Shown piece after piece: positions 32,962-41,245 of a DNA stretch of 46,868 nt. This stretch comes from Akkermansia muciniphila. GTDB taxonomy: Bacteria; Verrucomicrobiota; Verrucomicrobiia; Verrucomicrobiales; Akkermansiaceae. A program made the translations under genes and the position numbers. The stretch covers positions 1 to 46,868 of the forward strand of contig CAMDLP010000022.1 in NCBI GenBank assembly GCA_945901795.1, written 5' to 3'. Under the pieces are notes generated by a model. The model saw only the letters and a list, made by a program, of their open reading frames with translations, was not told the origin of the DNA and ran no database searches. Position 1 is the first letter of the stretch. Every line of letters starts with the position of its first letter.

Positions 32962-33903
32962 TTAGAATGAGTAGTTCAAGCCGAGTCCGAGTCCGGATTG
33001 CCAAGCCTCGAAATCATTTGCACCGGAGGCTGCGTTGGAGTTGCTGTTGGTGTAGAACACGTTGGTGTAGATGGTGGCGTTCGGGCAGGGCGTCCACGTG
33101 AGTTCAAGTCCGACGATCTGACTCAAGTCCTCCCGTCCGTCATCGCGGAAGTCCCACATCGATCCCGTCCAGGAAAGGGTGGAACTGAGGTGGTCTGCGA
33201 ACCAGTAAGTATAAGTCACATCGACGGAGTACTCGTTGCGTTCCAGTTCGTCCTTGTTGGCGGTGATGTCGAAGGCGGCATCCACCCCTGCGGACAGCTG
33301 ATATCTGGAAGCCAGCAGAAGGTCCTTCTGGAAGCCGGTCAGGATTCTCTGGGCGCTGTAACTGCTGTCAGAGAGGCTGCCCGAGGTGATCCGTTGGTAT
33401 TCATAACGGGCGAAGAAGACCAGGTCGTCGAGTTCGGGGATGGATTTGACGACTCCGAGGTAAGGTTCGAAATTCTCGAAATCGTCCGCATCGCTAGCTT
33501 CGAAGCGGAATAAATCCTGCGCGAGTCCGATGTCAGCGAACCAGCCGTATGCGATCCGCGGGAGCCAGGATACGGCGAGTCGATTGGCCGAAAACCACGA
33601 TGCGCCGTCTTGGGACGGGATCTCGCTTGGCGCGTTGTCGGTATAGCTGACGCTCGTGTCAAAAGTGACCGTGACTGGAGGACGGCCGCGGTAGGAACCG
33701 AGGACCTGTTGCACGCCCAAGTCCGAGTCCGCGGGAGAAAACGGGGCGTACCTGGGATTCTCCATGGCCGAATCCGACTCAAGGGATGCCGGGTTATAAT
33801 CGGGACGCGAGGAGCCGAGAAACGGGTTCAATTCCGATAACACGTCGGCACCGGCGCTGGCCGCGATAAAAACCGAGACAAGAAGAACATGGGAGCTTTT
33901 CAT
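32962..33903 (-). CDS. Outer-membrane beta-barrel protein paired with FecR
   Basis: A 313-residue exported protein from ATG 33901-33903 (a GTG two codons earlier is possible). Signal peptide MKSSHVLLVSVFIAASAGAD, then a short linker and a series of amphipathic strands (VTVTFDTSVSYTDN, DLVFFARYEYQRITSG, YSVDVTYTYWFADHLSSTLS, SGLGLGLNYSF) ending in a C-terminal Phe, as expected of a barrel of roughly 12-14 strands. Function not recognisable. It is the first gene of a two-gene operon with the FecR protein; only 34 bp separate it from the divergent cyclase gene, so promoters for both must overlap. Confidence 0.75.
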   Translation of the reverse strand: MKSSHVLLVSVFIAASAGADVLSELNPFLGSSRPDYNPASLESDSAMENPRYAPFSPADSDLGVQQVLGSYRGRPPVTVTFDTSVSYTDNAPSEIPSQDGASWFSANRLAVSWLPRIAYGWFADIGLAQDLFRFEASDADDFENFEPYLGVVKSIPELDDLVFFARYEYQRITSGSLSDSSYSAQRILTGFQKDLLLASRYQLSAGVDAAFDITANKDELERNEYSVDVTYTYWFADHLSSTLSWTGSMWDFRDDGREDLSQIVGLELTWTPCPNATIYTNVFYTNSNSNAASGANDFEAWQSGLGLGLNYSF

Positions 33904-33937
33904 AAACACGTAATCACGCTAGGTAGGGCACCAATTC

Positions 33938-35899
33938 ATGACAAGCACATCTTTGACCCTCTGGAGACGCTGGCGCAAAAGTTTCGCGTGTCTGGTGGGG
34001 ATCTTGATCGTGATGCTCGGATTCGGGGAGTTTGAGCGCTTTCCCAATGGCTGGGTGTTGATTGAAAGGACGGATCGCGCCATCGGCGACTGGATCATCC
34101 GCCGCAGTGGTGGACCGGTTGAAAAAAACGAACTGGTTTTGCTGGGAATCGATGATGCCAGCATGTCGCTAGACGGACTCGATCCAGCCGAGCTCGCGGC
34201 GAGCCCGGCGCTGTCCTTGATCAACCAGCGATTCCCGTGGGACCGGCGGGTCTGGGCGGAGGCGATCGACCGTCTGGCCGGAGCGGGCGCAAAGTTGATC
34301 GTGCTGGATCTGATTTTCGCGGAGGCGAGTGATGCCGCGGCCGACGCGGAACTGGCGGCTGCGATCCAACGGCACCCGGGCCGCGTGGTATTGGCTTCCG
34401 TTATCAGTCCGGGGGGTGCCGGGGAGGGAAATGTCTTCATGCTGGTGGAGCCGGACGAGCGGTTTCTCGAAGCCGGGCCTCGCCTTGGATACGTGAACTT
34501 CTACCGGGATCCGGTCGACGGGCTGGAGCGCAAGGCCCGCTATACCACCACCTTGGGCATCGAGAATGAAGGGAAGCGGCGAAGTGGCGAGCCAGAGTTC
34601 CGGTCATTGGCGGCGGAAGTGATCCATGCGATGGGCGCGGAAGTTCCCACTGGAGATCAGGAACTGCGCTTTGCAGGGCTCGACGAAACCGGCGCGGCGG
34701 ATCTTTACGCTCCGAAAAGCATCTATGGGATCTTCACCGACAAGGAGTGGAAAAATAATTATGACAACGGCAAATTCTTCCGTGACAAGGTGGTGATGAT
34801 CGGCCCGGTGGCCCCGAGATTCCAGGATATCCACAATACGCCGATGGGGCCGGTCACCGGGCCGCAACTGCATCTTCAGGCAATCGCTTGCGGCTTGGAC
34901 AAGGCGTTCATCCGGCGTTTGACCGATCCGTGGCCCGGAATGATCCTGCTAGGCGTGGTGGCTTTGGCGTGGACCCGCTGGGTAAGTCGTCCGTTGGTTT
35001 CGGTGTTCGGTTTGATGGGCATCGCTGGCTGCGTGGCGGGGATTGTGTTGTGGGCGGGAGGCGCACATTCGTTGCTGCTCCCCGCGTCAGGCGGGCTGGT
35101 CGCGCTGGGCTTCGGTTGGGCGGTGGCGCAATCGTATGAAATGGTGACCGAGCGTCTTGAAAAACGGCGCTTGCGACGGGATTTCCGACGCTTCGTTTCC
35201 CGGGATGTGGCGGACGCCATGATCGCACAGCAGGATGAGTGGCGGGCAACGGCGGCCGGGGTAAAACGGCGTGTCGTCGTGCTGTTCTCCGATGTGCGGG
35301 GCTTCACCGAGCGGTCAGAGCAAACGGATCCCGGAGATCTGGTGAAGCAACTGAATGAGTATCTAACGATCATGGTGGAGGTGATTTTCCGCCATGGCGG
35401 CACCTTGGACAAATTCATCGGCGATGCGGTGATGGCCCACTGGGGGGCGCTGGGTGGCGGGAGCGACGAGGATCATGCCCGCAAGGCGGTTCTCGCGGCC
35501 CGGGACATGATCTCCGCCCTCGCACGGATGAACGCGACCTGGCAGGCTGCGGGAAAAGCACCGTTTCAAATCGGCGTGGGCCTGCATTTGGGAGAGGCGA
35601 TCGCCGGCGAGATCGGATCCCCGGACCGGACGGAGTTCGGAGTCATCGGGGACACGGTGAATCTCGCCTCGCGGCTGGAGGGCTTGACCAAGGTGTTCCA
35701 TTGCGAGGTGATTTTTTCCGATGAAGTCAGGGTGGCCTCCGGGATGGATGACGTGGCGATGGATCTGGGGCAGGTCAGGGTCAAGGGGCGTCGGAATCCC
35801 GTCAGGCTTTTTGGAATCGGGGATGAGGAAGTGGTCCGGGAGCAACTCAAGTCTCTCGAGCATGATTCCGACGGAGTCATCGTGATGACCGTTAAATGA
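33938..35899 (+). CDS. CHASE2-domain class III adenylate cyclase
   Basis: A 653-residue inner-membrane sensor enzyme that makes cAMP from ATP. One N-terminal span (FACLVGILIVMLGFG) leads into a periplasmic CHASE2 domain (about 40-325; VLLGIDDASMSLDGL, LIVLDLIFAEAS, DKVVMIGP). Three closely spaced helices (about 330-398) follow and then the catalytic domain. Metal-binding Asp residues are in VVVLFSDVRGFTERS and KFIGDAVMAHWG; the Lys in DKFIGD and Asp in FGVIGDTVN fit adenine specificity, and VNLASRLE carries the transition-state Asn and Arg. The signal sensed is unknown. Divergent from the FecR/outer-membrane protein pair. Two cyclic-nucleotide-binding proteins are encoded within 12 kb. Confidence 0.9.
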   Translation: MTSTSLTLWRRWRKSFACLVGILIVMLGFGEFERFPNGWVLIERTDRAIGDWIIRRSGGPVEKNELVLLGIDDASMSLDGLDPAELAASPALSLINQRFPWDRRVWAEAIDRLAGAGAKLIVLDLIFAEASDAAADAELAAAIQRHPGRVVLASVISPGGAGEGNVFMLVEPDERFLEAGPRLGYVNFYRDPVDGLERKARYTTTLGIENEGKRRSGEPEFRSLAAEVIHAMGAEVPTGDQELRFAGLDETGAADLYAPKSIYGIFTDKEWKNNYDNGKFFRDKVVMIGPVAPRFQDIHNTPMGPVTGPQLHLQAIACGLDKAFIRRLTDPWPGMILLGVVALAWTRWVSRPLVSVFGLMGIAGCVAGIVLWAGGAHSLLLPASGGLVALGFGWAVAQSYEMVTERLEKRRLRRDFRRFVSRDVADAMIAQQDEWRATAAGVKRRVVVLFSDVRGFTERSEQTDPGDLVKQLNEYLTIMVEVIFRHGGTLDKFIGDAVMAHWGALGGGSDEDHARKAVLAARDMISALARMNATWQAAGKAPFQIGVGLHLGEAIAGEIGSPDRTEFGVIGDTVNLASRLEGLTKVFHCEVIFSDEVRVASGMDDVAMDLGQVRVKGRRNPVRLFGIGDEEVVREQLKSLEHDSDGVIVMTVK

Positions 35900-36091
35900 A
35901 GGCAGGTGAGGTTCCTCGTTGCTGGCAGGTCCGGCGGGATTTTCGGTCCCGACATTTTCCGACTGGCCATTGCGCGACGGGTTCTTCAACATCACCGACA
36001 CATAACCCATGCGTTCCTTCTCTTCACTGCCGGAGTTACCTGCAGTCAGTTCCGGGAAGATATCGGTTCATGGTTTTTGGAACGGCAGCAA

Positions 36092-36448
36092 ATGAACATC
36101 CTCTCCCATTCCGGCCCCTTCGCCCTGTTTTTAGCTTTCGCGATCGCGCATGCGCTGGCGGATTTCCCTCTTCAAGGGGATTATCTGGCCCGCATGAAGC
36201 GCCGGGATCAGGCGGGCACGTTCTCGGAATGGGTTATTTCTCTAACCGCCCACTCACTCGTCCAGGCCGGCGGAGTCTGGATCGTCTCGGGTAGTGCGCT
36301 CCTCGGTGCCACGGAACTTTGCTTGCACTGGTTGATTGATCTCGGAAAAGGTGAGGGCAAATTTGGATACGCGACCGACCAATTGCTCCATCTCGGGTGC
36401 AAGCTGGCCTATGTCAGCGTGCTGGTTTACGGCATGCTGCCGGTGTGA
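36092..36448 (+). CDS. DUF3307 membrane protein
   Basis: A 118-residue inner-membrane protein from ATG 36092, chosen because it gives the family N-terminus LFLAFAIAHALADFPLQGDY; the frame is open upstream to 35906 but that part looks non-coding. Three to four hydrophobic segments are visible (ALFLAFAIAHALADF, LTAHSLVQAGGVWIV, LLGATELCLHWLIDLGKGEG, YVSVLVYGML). Conserved His and Asp residues (HALADF, HSL, HWLIDLGK) are typical of DUF3307, whose function is unknown. It follows the cyclase gene by 192 bp with no terminator seen. A short TCTAG-CAG-CTAGA inverted repeat (36450-36462) lies between its stop and the convergent GlcG/HbpS-type gene. Confidence 0.7.
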   Translation: MNILSHSGPFALFLAFAIAHALADFPLQGDYLARMKRRDQAGTFSEWVISLTAHSLVQAGGVWIVSGSALLGATELCLHWLIDLGKGEGKFGYATDQLLHLGCKLAYVSVLVYGMLPV

Positions 36449-36464
36449 ATCTAGCAGCTAGAGT

Positions 36465-38033
36465 TTACAAATTCGGGTTGCGCGGAAACTTGGCGTAAGG
36501 TAGTCGTGCGCGTTGATAGAGCTGCCGGTCGGCGCGAATGCCCGCCGGTGCGACAAACCCGACCGTGCCCGCCGCGGCGATGATGTCGTCTTGGTCGATG
36601 CCATCGCCACTGACGCCAATCGCGCCGATCATCACACCGTTGCGATAGAGGGGAAAGCCTCCGGGGAAAATCGTGATGCCGTTGGGCAGATTAGGATTGG
36701 GCACCGCCAGCGCAGAGGTCAGCACCGCATGATTCAAAGGATTCCTCACCCCCGCCGGCAGCAACGAAAACTGTTCCTGCAATTTGTAGAACGGACCCGG
36801 CGCCGTATTGGCGATGCCCGGTGGATAGAACTGCTGTCCGAGGAAGCCCACCGTGCGCGACGAGAACGCCCGCGTGTCATTGGAAAAGAATACCGCCGTG
36901 CGCGCCTTCTGGGCCGCCACGTCCCAACTGAAGAGAGTCGCGCCCGGCGTGCGGATGGTGCCGAGAATGGCGGGTGCGGTGTTCGGCAACGCGGGATTGT
37001 TCACCACGGTGATGAAAGTTTGCGCAGCCTTACCGGCTGGCAATCGAATCCCGGCACGGGTGATTTTTGCCCGGGCTGAAGCTTGGGAAAGAATCGTGGC
37101 CACCTCGGTCGCAGTCAGCCGGGGCTGGCCATTGATCGGGCCGCCCACCGGATCGGCGATGACGGGTGCGCGGACTTCGCAGACTTGCCCCCCGAAGGAG
37201 CTCGTCGGATAGGCGACGAGTGGAGAGCCCACGACGACATAGGGCGGCACAACGCTGCCAGCCAAACCAAGCGGCTTCACCGTGCCAAGCCGCGTGCTGC
37301 CCATCACGTAGGGAACGCGGATTCCATCAATGGACACATTTGAGCCAAAAATCTTGGCGGTGGGTTGAAAGCCGATCTGGCCAGCCAGCGCCACGTCTTC
37401 ATCCGGATCGTAACGTTGCTGGGACTGCGGTTGAATGTCGGCCAACGCCGAGAAAGGACTGACTGCGGGCGCCCGGGTCTGGCCAGCCACACCCACGCCG
37501 CCGATCAATTTTCCGGCTCGAAAAAGCGGCACTCCGCCGGGAGAGCCCGCAAGGCCTGTTAGCGGAGCCGGGCCGGCGATGGGATCACCGTTGATGCCGC
37601 TGGTAAGATCCGCGACGTAGCCGGTGTGCGGATTCTTGAAGCGATTCACATCGGTGAACGAAAGGTTCGAGAAATTCACCCCCACCAGCGGGCCGTTCGG
37701 ACGATTTTGAATCCCGGGCGGAAAATGCTGCTGCACGATGAAGCCGGCCGTGCGCGACGTGAAGGCGTTCTGGTCGCTACTCAAAAAAGCCGCCGTGCCG
37801 GCCTTGGTGATCGCGTCCTGCACGGCGTTGGCATTGGGCGCGCTGTCCACGCTCCATACGCCGAGCACGAACCCCTCGCCATCCACCACCGCGATCACGG
37901 CATGAGGCTCAATCTGCTCCGCGCGGGAAATGGCTTGGGTTAGCACGCTGGCCACCTCGATCGAGGTCATGCCAGAGGCGAAAACCACTTGGGTCAGCAT
38001 GGCTAGTAACAGCGGGATGAGGCGACGTATCAC
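36465..38033 (-). CDS. Secreted protein with two GlcG/HbpS-like domains
   Basis: A 522-residue exported protein starting at GTG 38031-38033 with a signal peptide (LIPLLLAMLTQVVFASG). It contains two copies of the GlcG/HbpS (DUF336) domain. The first is at about 24-250 (VASVLTQAISRAEQIEPHAV, GTAAFLSSDQNAFTSRTAGF, GGVPLFRAGKLIGGVGVAG). The second is at about 300-515 (VATILSQASARAKITRAGIR, AVFFSNDTRAFSSRTVGFLG, GGFPLYRNGVMIGAIGVSGD). In Streptomyces HbpS this fold binds haem and senses redox stress; others act on glycolate-type or unknown ligands. Between the GGxPL and GxIGV elements lie family-typical glycine turns. The C-terminus ends GIRADRQLYQRARLPYAKFP. Ligand here is not evident. Confidence 0.8.
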   Translation of the reverse strand: MIRRLIPLLLAMLTQVVFASGMTSIEVASVLTQAISRAEQIEPHAVIAVVDGEGFVLGVWSVDSAPNANAVQDAITKAGTAAFLSSDQNAFTSRTAGFIVQQHFPPGIQNRPNGPLVGVNFSNLSFTDVNRFKNPHTGYVADLTSGINGDPIAGPAPLTGLAGSPGGVPLFRAGKLIGGVGVAGQTRAPAVSPFSALADIQPQSQQRYDPDEDVALAGQIGFQPTAKIFGSNVSIDGIRVPYVMGSTRLGTVKPLGLAGSVVPPYVVVGSPLVAYPTSSFGGQVCEVRAPVIADPVGGPINGQPRLTATEVATILSQASARAKITRAGIRLPAGKAAQTFITVVNNPALPNTAPAILGTIRTPGATLFSWDVAAQKARTAVFFSNDTRAFSSRTVGFLGQQFYPPGIANTAPGPFYKLQEQFSLLPAGVRNPLNHAVLTSALAVPNPNLPNGITIFPGGFPLYRNGVMIGAIGVSGDGIDQDDIIAAAGTVGFVAPAGIRADRQLYQRARLPYAKFPRNPNL

Positions 38034-38048
38034 GTCCTAGAATAGGAC
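38034..38048. promoter_or_regulatory. Inverted repeat touching the start codon of the GlcG/HbpS-type gene
   Basis: GTCCTA-GAA-TAGGAC, 6-bp arms and 3-bp spacer, ends at the base before the GTG start (38033). Read on the minus strand it contains TATTCT, a possible -10 hexamer. It may be an operator; the regulator is unknown. The rest of the 148-bp gap to the hydrolase gene holds AGCCCC...GGGGCTTTTT words but no convincing hairpin. Confidence 0.35.
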
Positions 38049-38181
38049 AAAACAGCCCCCTGACGGCAAGGCTAAACTCGCTAAGGGTGCCCTTCCCATC
38101 CCCACAAGCACCAGAATCAGGAGCGGGGCTTTTTGCTGTTTATGGTAGGGGCAAAGCATTGGAAGAGACGGATGCCGTTTC

Positions 38182-39102
38182 TCAGCCTTCGAGCGCGGCG
38201 TCGAGCCAGGCGATCATTTTCCGGCGGTAGGCGCCTTTGTCGTTAGAAAGGGCGGTGCCGTGGCGGCCGGATTTCACTTCGAAGAGGGTTTTCGGTTGGC
38301 CGGCGGCTTCGAAGAGCTGGCGGCCTTGGGCGACGGGCACCACCTCGTCGTTGCTGCCGTGGACGACGAGCAGCGGGACGGGTGAGAGCTTTTTAACAAA
38401 GTCCTTGGGCGCGAGTTCGTCGGTGACGAGGCTGGCTCCGAGTTGGCCGCCGACGATGCGGGCCATCGCGAGATACGAGGCGAAGGCTCCGTCGATGACA
38501 ATGGCGCGAAGACCTCTAACCGGGGATTCGGCGAGGGCGGTGACGGATTGCGCGCCGCCGAGGCTGTGGCCGTAGGAAACGAGGCGGCTGGTGTCGATGT
38601 CCGGGCGCTTGCGGGCGTAGGCGAAGGCGGCTTTGACGTCGTCGATCATGCCGCGGCGATCGGGCGTGCCGCCGGATTTCCCGAAGCCGCGGTAGTCGTA
38701 GAGGATGACGTTGTAGCTGGCTTCCGCGAGCCAGGCGCAGAAGCCGAGGTGGTGGCCGATCGAGCCGGCATTGCCGTGGGAGAAGACGACGGTGGCTTTG
38801 GCGGACTTGGCGGCTTTGCCTTTAGCCGGGATGAACCAGCCGTGGAGGGCGGTGTTGTCGGCGGATTTGAAATGGATGGACTCGAATTTCAGCCCCCACT
38901 CGGCGGGGGTGGCGGGCTCGTCGCGGGTGGGGAAATAGAAGAGCTGGTTGCCGCCTTTTTTGCCCGCCATTTGCTCGGCGAGTTTGGCGAGGTCGCTATT
39001 GGGGTCGCTGAGCAGCGCGCGGAGGTCATCCGCCGTGACGGATTCTTGGGCGGGCGCGATGGCGAGCGAGGCGAGCCAGAGACCGAGGATTCGTGCGTGC
39101 AT
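38182..39102 (-). CDS. Secreted alpha/beta hydrolase
   Basis: A 306-residue exported serine hydrolase from ATG 39100-39102 with signal peptide ILGLWLASLAIAPAQE. The core resembles bem46/ABHD-type or prolyl-oligopeptidase-like hydrolases: TVVFSHGNAGSIGHHLGF (oxyanion hole region), YNVILYDYRGFGKSGG, nucleophile elbow GHSLGGA, acidic residue in HGSNDEVVP, and the catalytic His in SGRHGTALS near the C-terminus. An N-terminal helical segment (about 20-50, VTADDLRALLSDPNSDLAKL) precedes the core. The physiological substrate cannot be inferred. It lies upstream of lysC only in position: both are on the minus strand, 50 bp apart, with lysC transcribed first, so readthrough is possible. Confidence 0.85.
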   Translation of the reverse strand: MHARILGLWLASLAIAPAQESVTADDLRALLSDPNSDLAKLAEQMAGKKGGNQLFYFPTRDEPATPAEWGLKFESIHFKSADNTALHGWFIPAKGKAAKSAKATVVFSHGNAGSIGHHLGFCAWLAEASYNVILYDYRGFGKSGGTPDRRGMIDDVKAAFAYARKRPDIDTSRLVSYGHSLGGAQSVTALAESPVRGLRAIVIDGAFASYLAMARIVGGQLGASLVTDELAPKDFVKKLSPVPLLVVHGSNDEVVPVAQGRQLFEAAGQPKTLFEVKSGRHGTALSNDKGAYRRKMIAWLDAALEG

Positions 39103-39152
39103 GGTCGCTAAATCGACACCCGGATCGCGATTTGTCGAGGGAAAGAACGCGT

Positions 39153-40379
39153 TCAGCCCGGCACCTTGTCCAAGCCGAAGGCATCGTGCACCGCGCGGGC
39201 GGCGTCTTCGATGCGCGGCTCGTCCACGGTGACGGCGATCTTGATTTCCGAGGTGGAAATCATGCCGATGTTGATGCCCGCGTCGCCGAGGGCCTTGAAC
39301 ATGGTGGCGGCGACGCCGGAGTGGGAACGCATGCCGATGCCGACGGCGGAGAGTTTCGCGATGCCGGCTTCGGTCTCGATTTTCGCGTTCGGCGCGAGGG
39401 TGGCCATCACCGGCTTGAGCGCAGCCTGGGCTTTGCCGAGGTCGCTGGAGTGCATCGTGAACGAGTGGCGGGCGAAGCCGTCGTGCGCGATGTTGGAGAC
39501 GATCATGTCGAGATTGATCTCCGCGTCGGCGAGGGCACCGAGGATGCGGCCGGACATGCCGGGCTCGTCGGGGATGCCGGTGAGGGTGACGCGCGCTTGC
39601 GAGCGCTCGATCGACACGCCGCGGATGACGACGTTTTCCATGTTGGGATGTTCTTCTAACACGAGGGTTCCTGGATTATCGTTGAGTGAGGAGCGGACTT
39701 CGAAAACGACGCCGAATTTCTTGGCGAACTCGACCGAGCGGGACTGCATGACCTTCGAGCCGGACGAGGCCATTTCAAGCATCTCGTCGTAGGAAATTTC
39801 CGGCAGCTTGCGGGCGTTTTTCACCACGCGCGGGTCGCAGGTATAGACGCCGTCCACGTCGGTGAGGATCTGGCAGACATCCGCTTTGAGCGCGGCGGCC
39901 ACGGCGATGGCGGTGAGGTCGGAGCCGCCGCGGCCGAGCGTGTGGATCATGCCGTCGGGCGTGACGCCTTGGAATCCGGCGACGACCAGCGATTTCCCAG
40001 CATCGAGGAAACTCTGCATCAGCGTGGGGTCCATGTTGAGGATGCGGCCGCGAGTGTGGGAGCCGGTGGTATGGATTCCGGCCTGGCTGCCGGTGACGGA
40101 GGCGGCGTCCACGCCGAGTTCGTGCAGGGCGATGGTGAGCAGGGCGATGGATTGCTGCTCACCGGTGGCGAGAAGGACGTCGAGTTCGCGTTCGCTGGGA
40201 TTTTCCGCGAGTTCCTTGGCCATTTTGATGAGGCCGTCGGTGACACCGGACATGGCGGAGACCACTGCGACGACTTGATTACCCTCGTCGCGGGTGCGTC
40301 TCATCCGCGCGGCGACGTTGCGGATCCGGTCGAGCGAGCCGACGGAGGTGCCGCCGTATTTTTGAACGATGAGTGCCAT
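39153..40379 (-). CDS. lysC: Aspartokinase with two ACT domains
   Basis: A 408-residue cytoplasmic enzyme that phosphorylates aspartate, the first step to lysine, threonine, methionine and diaminopimelate. The N-terminal kinase domain begins VQKYGGTSVGSLDRIRNVA and includes TGEQQSIALLTIAL, GRGGSDLTAIAVAAAL and TDVDGVYTCDPR. Two C-terminal ACT domains (about residues 265-408; VTLTGIPDEPGMSGRILGAL and LSAVGIGMRSHSGVAATMFK) give feedback control by end products. ATG 40377-40379 gives the standard N-terminus. The frame continues upstream to 40592 but passes through the duplicated RNase P sequence and is rejected. Downstream of rnpB on the same strand. Confidence 0.95.
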   Translation of the reverse strand: MALIVQKYGGTSVGSLDRIRNVAARMRRTRDEGNQVVAVVSAMSGVTDGLIKMAKELAENPSERELDVLLATGEQQSIALLTIALHELGVDAASVTGSQAGIHTTGSHTRGRILNMDPTLMQSFLDAGKSLVVAGFQGVTPDGMIHTLGRGGSDLTAIAVAAALKADVCQILTDVDGVYTCDPRVVKNARKLPEISYDEMLEMASSGSKVMQSRSVEFAKKFGVVFEVRSSLNDNPGTLVLEEHPNMENVVIRGVSIERSQARVTLTGIPDEPGMSGRILGALADAEINLDMIVSNIAHDGFARHSFTMHSSDLGKAQAALKPVMATLAPNAKIETEAGIAKLSAVGIGMRSHSGVAATMFKALGDAGINIGMISTSEIKIAVTVDEPRIEDAARAVHDAFGLDKVPG

Positions 40380-40505
40380 GGGTGTTTCAATCCTCGCCCC
40401 CCTGGTGCGGAGCGACCGGGCGGGAGTGAAGGGGAACTTGGCAAATTTGGCAAGAAATTGAATGCCGGATAAAAACCGGCGCGCGACGGGTCCCCGGCCG
40501 GAGAC

Positions 40506-40525
40506 AAAAAGGGAGTGCCGCTCCC
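40506..40525 (-). terminator. Intrinsic terminator, probably the original rnpB terminator
   Basis: On the minus strand GGGAG-CGGCA-CTCCC followed by TTTTT (plus-strand 40511-40515, 40521-40525 and 40506-40510). The stem is built partly from the distal copy of the RNase P 3-prime end, so it only forms at this copy and not at the one adjoining the RNA core. Confidence 0.55.
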
Positions 40526-40667
40526 CTGTAAGCCGGATTGACTGCGCTCCGCTCCGTCCAAGCGGAGTGTGATTTCCTCCTCCGGAAATCATGGCAGGAA
40601 TTGCTCGCTAACGCTCGCCCTGCTTTCTGTCCATGAGGGAAGGTGCCGCTCCCCTGTAAGCCGGATT
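40515..40667. repeat. 25-bp direct repeat of the rnpB 3-prime end around a 103-bp insert
   Basis: Positions 40515-40539 and 40643-40667 are identical over 25 bp, containing GTGCCGCTCCCCTGTAAGCC. The 103 bp between them are rich in palindromes: CTCCGCT...AGCGGAG near 40546-40566, GATTTCC-TCCTCC-GGAAATC near 40571-40590, and GCTCGCTAACGCTCGC near 40605. It resembles a small palindromic element that inserted into rnpB and duplicated its target, or a remnant of site-specific integration. Confidence 0.7.
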
Positions 40668-41038
40668 CTGTCCACCCCTTGCGGGGCTGGACGGTCATTT
40701 CTCTCACCCCGCCGAGGCGGGGCGCCCTGCTTGCGCAGAGTGCGACTAATACCCGGAGATTAACGGGCGGGCAGCCCTTCCCCTGTTCTGTCTTGCACCA
40801 CGCGAGGTTTGCCGTGCCGTCCGGTTACCCGGATTCGCGGTGGGCTCTTACTCCACCATTTCACCCTTGCCTGTGCCTGACTTGCGTCGGGCCATCGGCG
40901 GTATCTTTCTGCTGCACTGTCTGTCCGGGTTCCTCGCGGTTCCCGTCCCTCACTTTCATGAGGCGCGTTGCCCTGTGGTGTCCGGACTTTCCTCACCTCC
41001 GCTTGCGCGAAACTGCGACCGTCCGGGGAGCGGCGGGG
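40642..41038 (-). ncRNA. rnpB: RNase P RNA, bacterial type A
   Basis: The catalytic RNA of RNase P, which trims tRNA 5-prime leaders. On the minus strand the conserved core is plain: GAGGAAAGTCCGGACACCAC near the 5-prime end, AGGGCAACGCGCC, CAGCAGAAAGATACCGCCGA followed by TGGCC, CAAGGGTGAAATGGTGGAGT, and GACAGAATCCGGCTTACAGG at the 3-prime end. Helix P1 is a perfect 10-bp pair of GCCGCTCCCC (plus 41025-41034) with GGGGAGCGGC (plus 40645-40654), which sets the ends to within a few bases; transcription may start as far as 41060. A second copy of the 3-prime strand of P1 lies 128 bp downstream. Length near 395 nt is normal. Confidence 0.93.
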
Positions 41039-41088
41039 ACAACCTGCGGCCGCCGCGCTTATTTTCCAATCAAAAACACATCGAGTAG

Positions 41089-41232
41089 AAACCAAGCGAT
41101 CATCACCGCGCCGACGGCGACCTTGAATCCCAACCGCAACCCGGGATGCAGTGCTCGTGGTGCCAGTTCAAGAACGAGTGCCTCGCGTGGCTGCCGGGGA
41201 TGACGGTGGAAGAGGTGCGGAGGGCCGCGTGA
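41089..41232 (+). pseudogene. Truncated gene end with a Cas4/RecB-like cysteine motif
   Basis: A plus-strand frame between a TAG (41086-41088) and TGA (41230-41232) encodes about 47 residues. The last 28 begin at an ATG (41146) and read MQCSWCQFKNECLAWLPG followed by MTVEEVRRAA. The spacing C-X2-C-X5-C with a following Trp resembles the C-terminal iron-sulfur end of Cas4 or phage RecB-type nucleases. A strong terminator follows 14 bp later in the same orientation, which supports a real gene end here. The rest of the gene is missing. On the other strand a frame (41059-41253) ends with a membrane-like stretch, VAVGAVMIAWFLLDVFLIGK; the two cannot easily both be genes, and I prefer the plus strand because of the terminator. 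Confidence 0.35.
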
Positions 41233-41245
41233 ATCACACCATTGG

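Noticed and set aside
38057-38136. Terminator made of AGCCCCCTGA and TCAGGAGCGGGGCTTTTT
   Set aside because: The arms are about 60 bases apart with a bulge, and the orientation does not follow any plus-strand gene closely.
40380-40592. N-terminal extension of lysC
   Set aside because: It reads through the distal copy of the RNase P 3-prime end; aspartokinases start directly at MALIVQKYGGTS.
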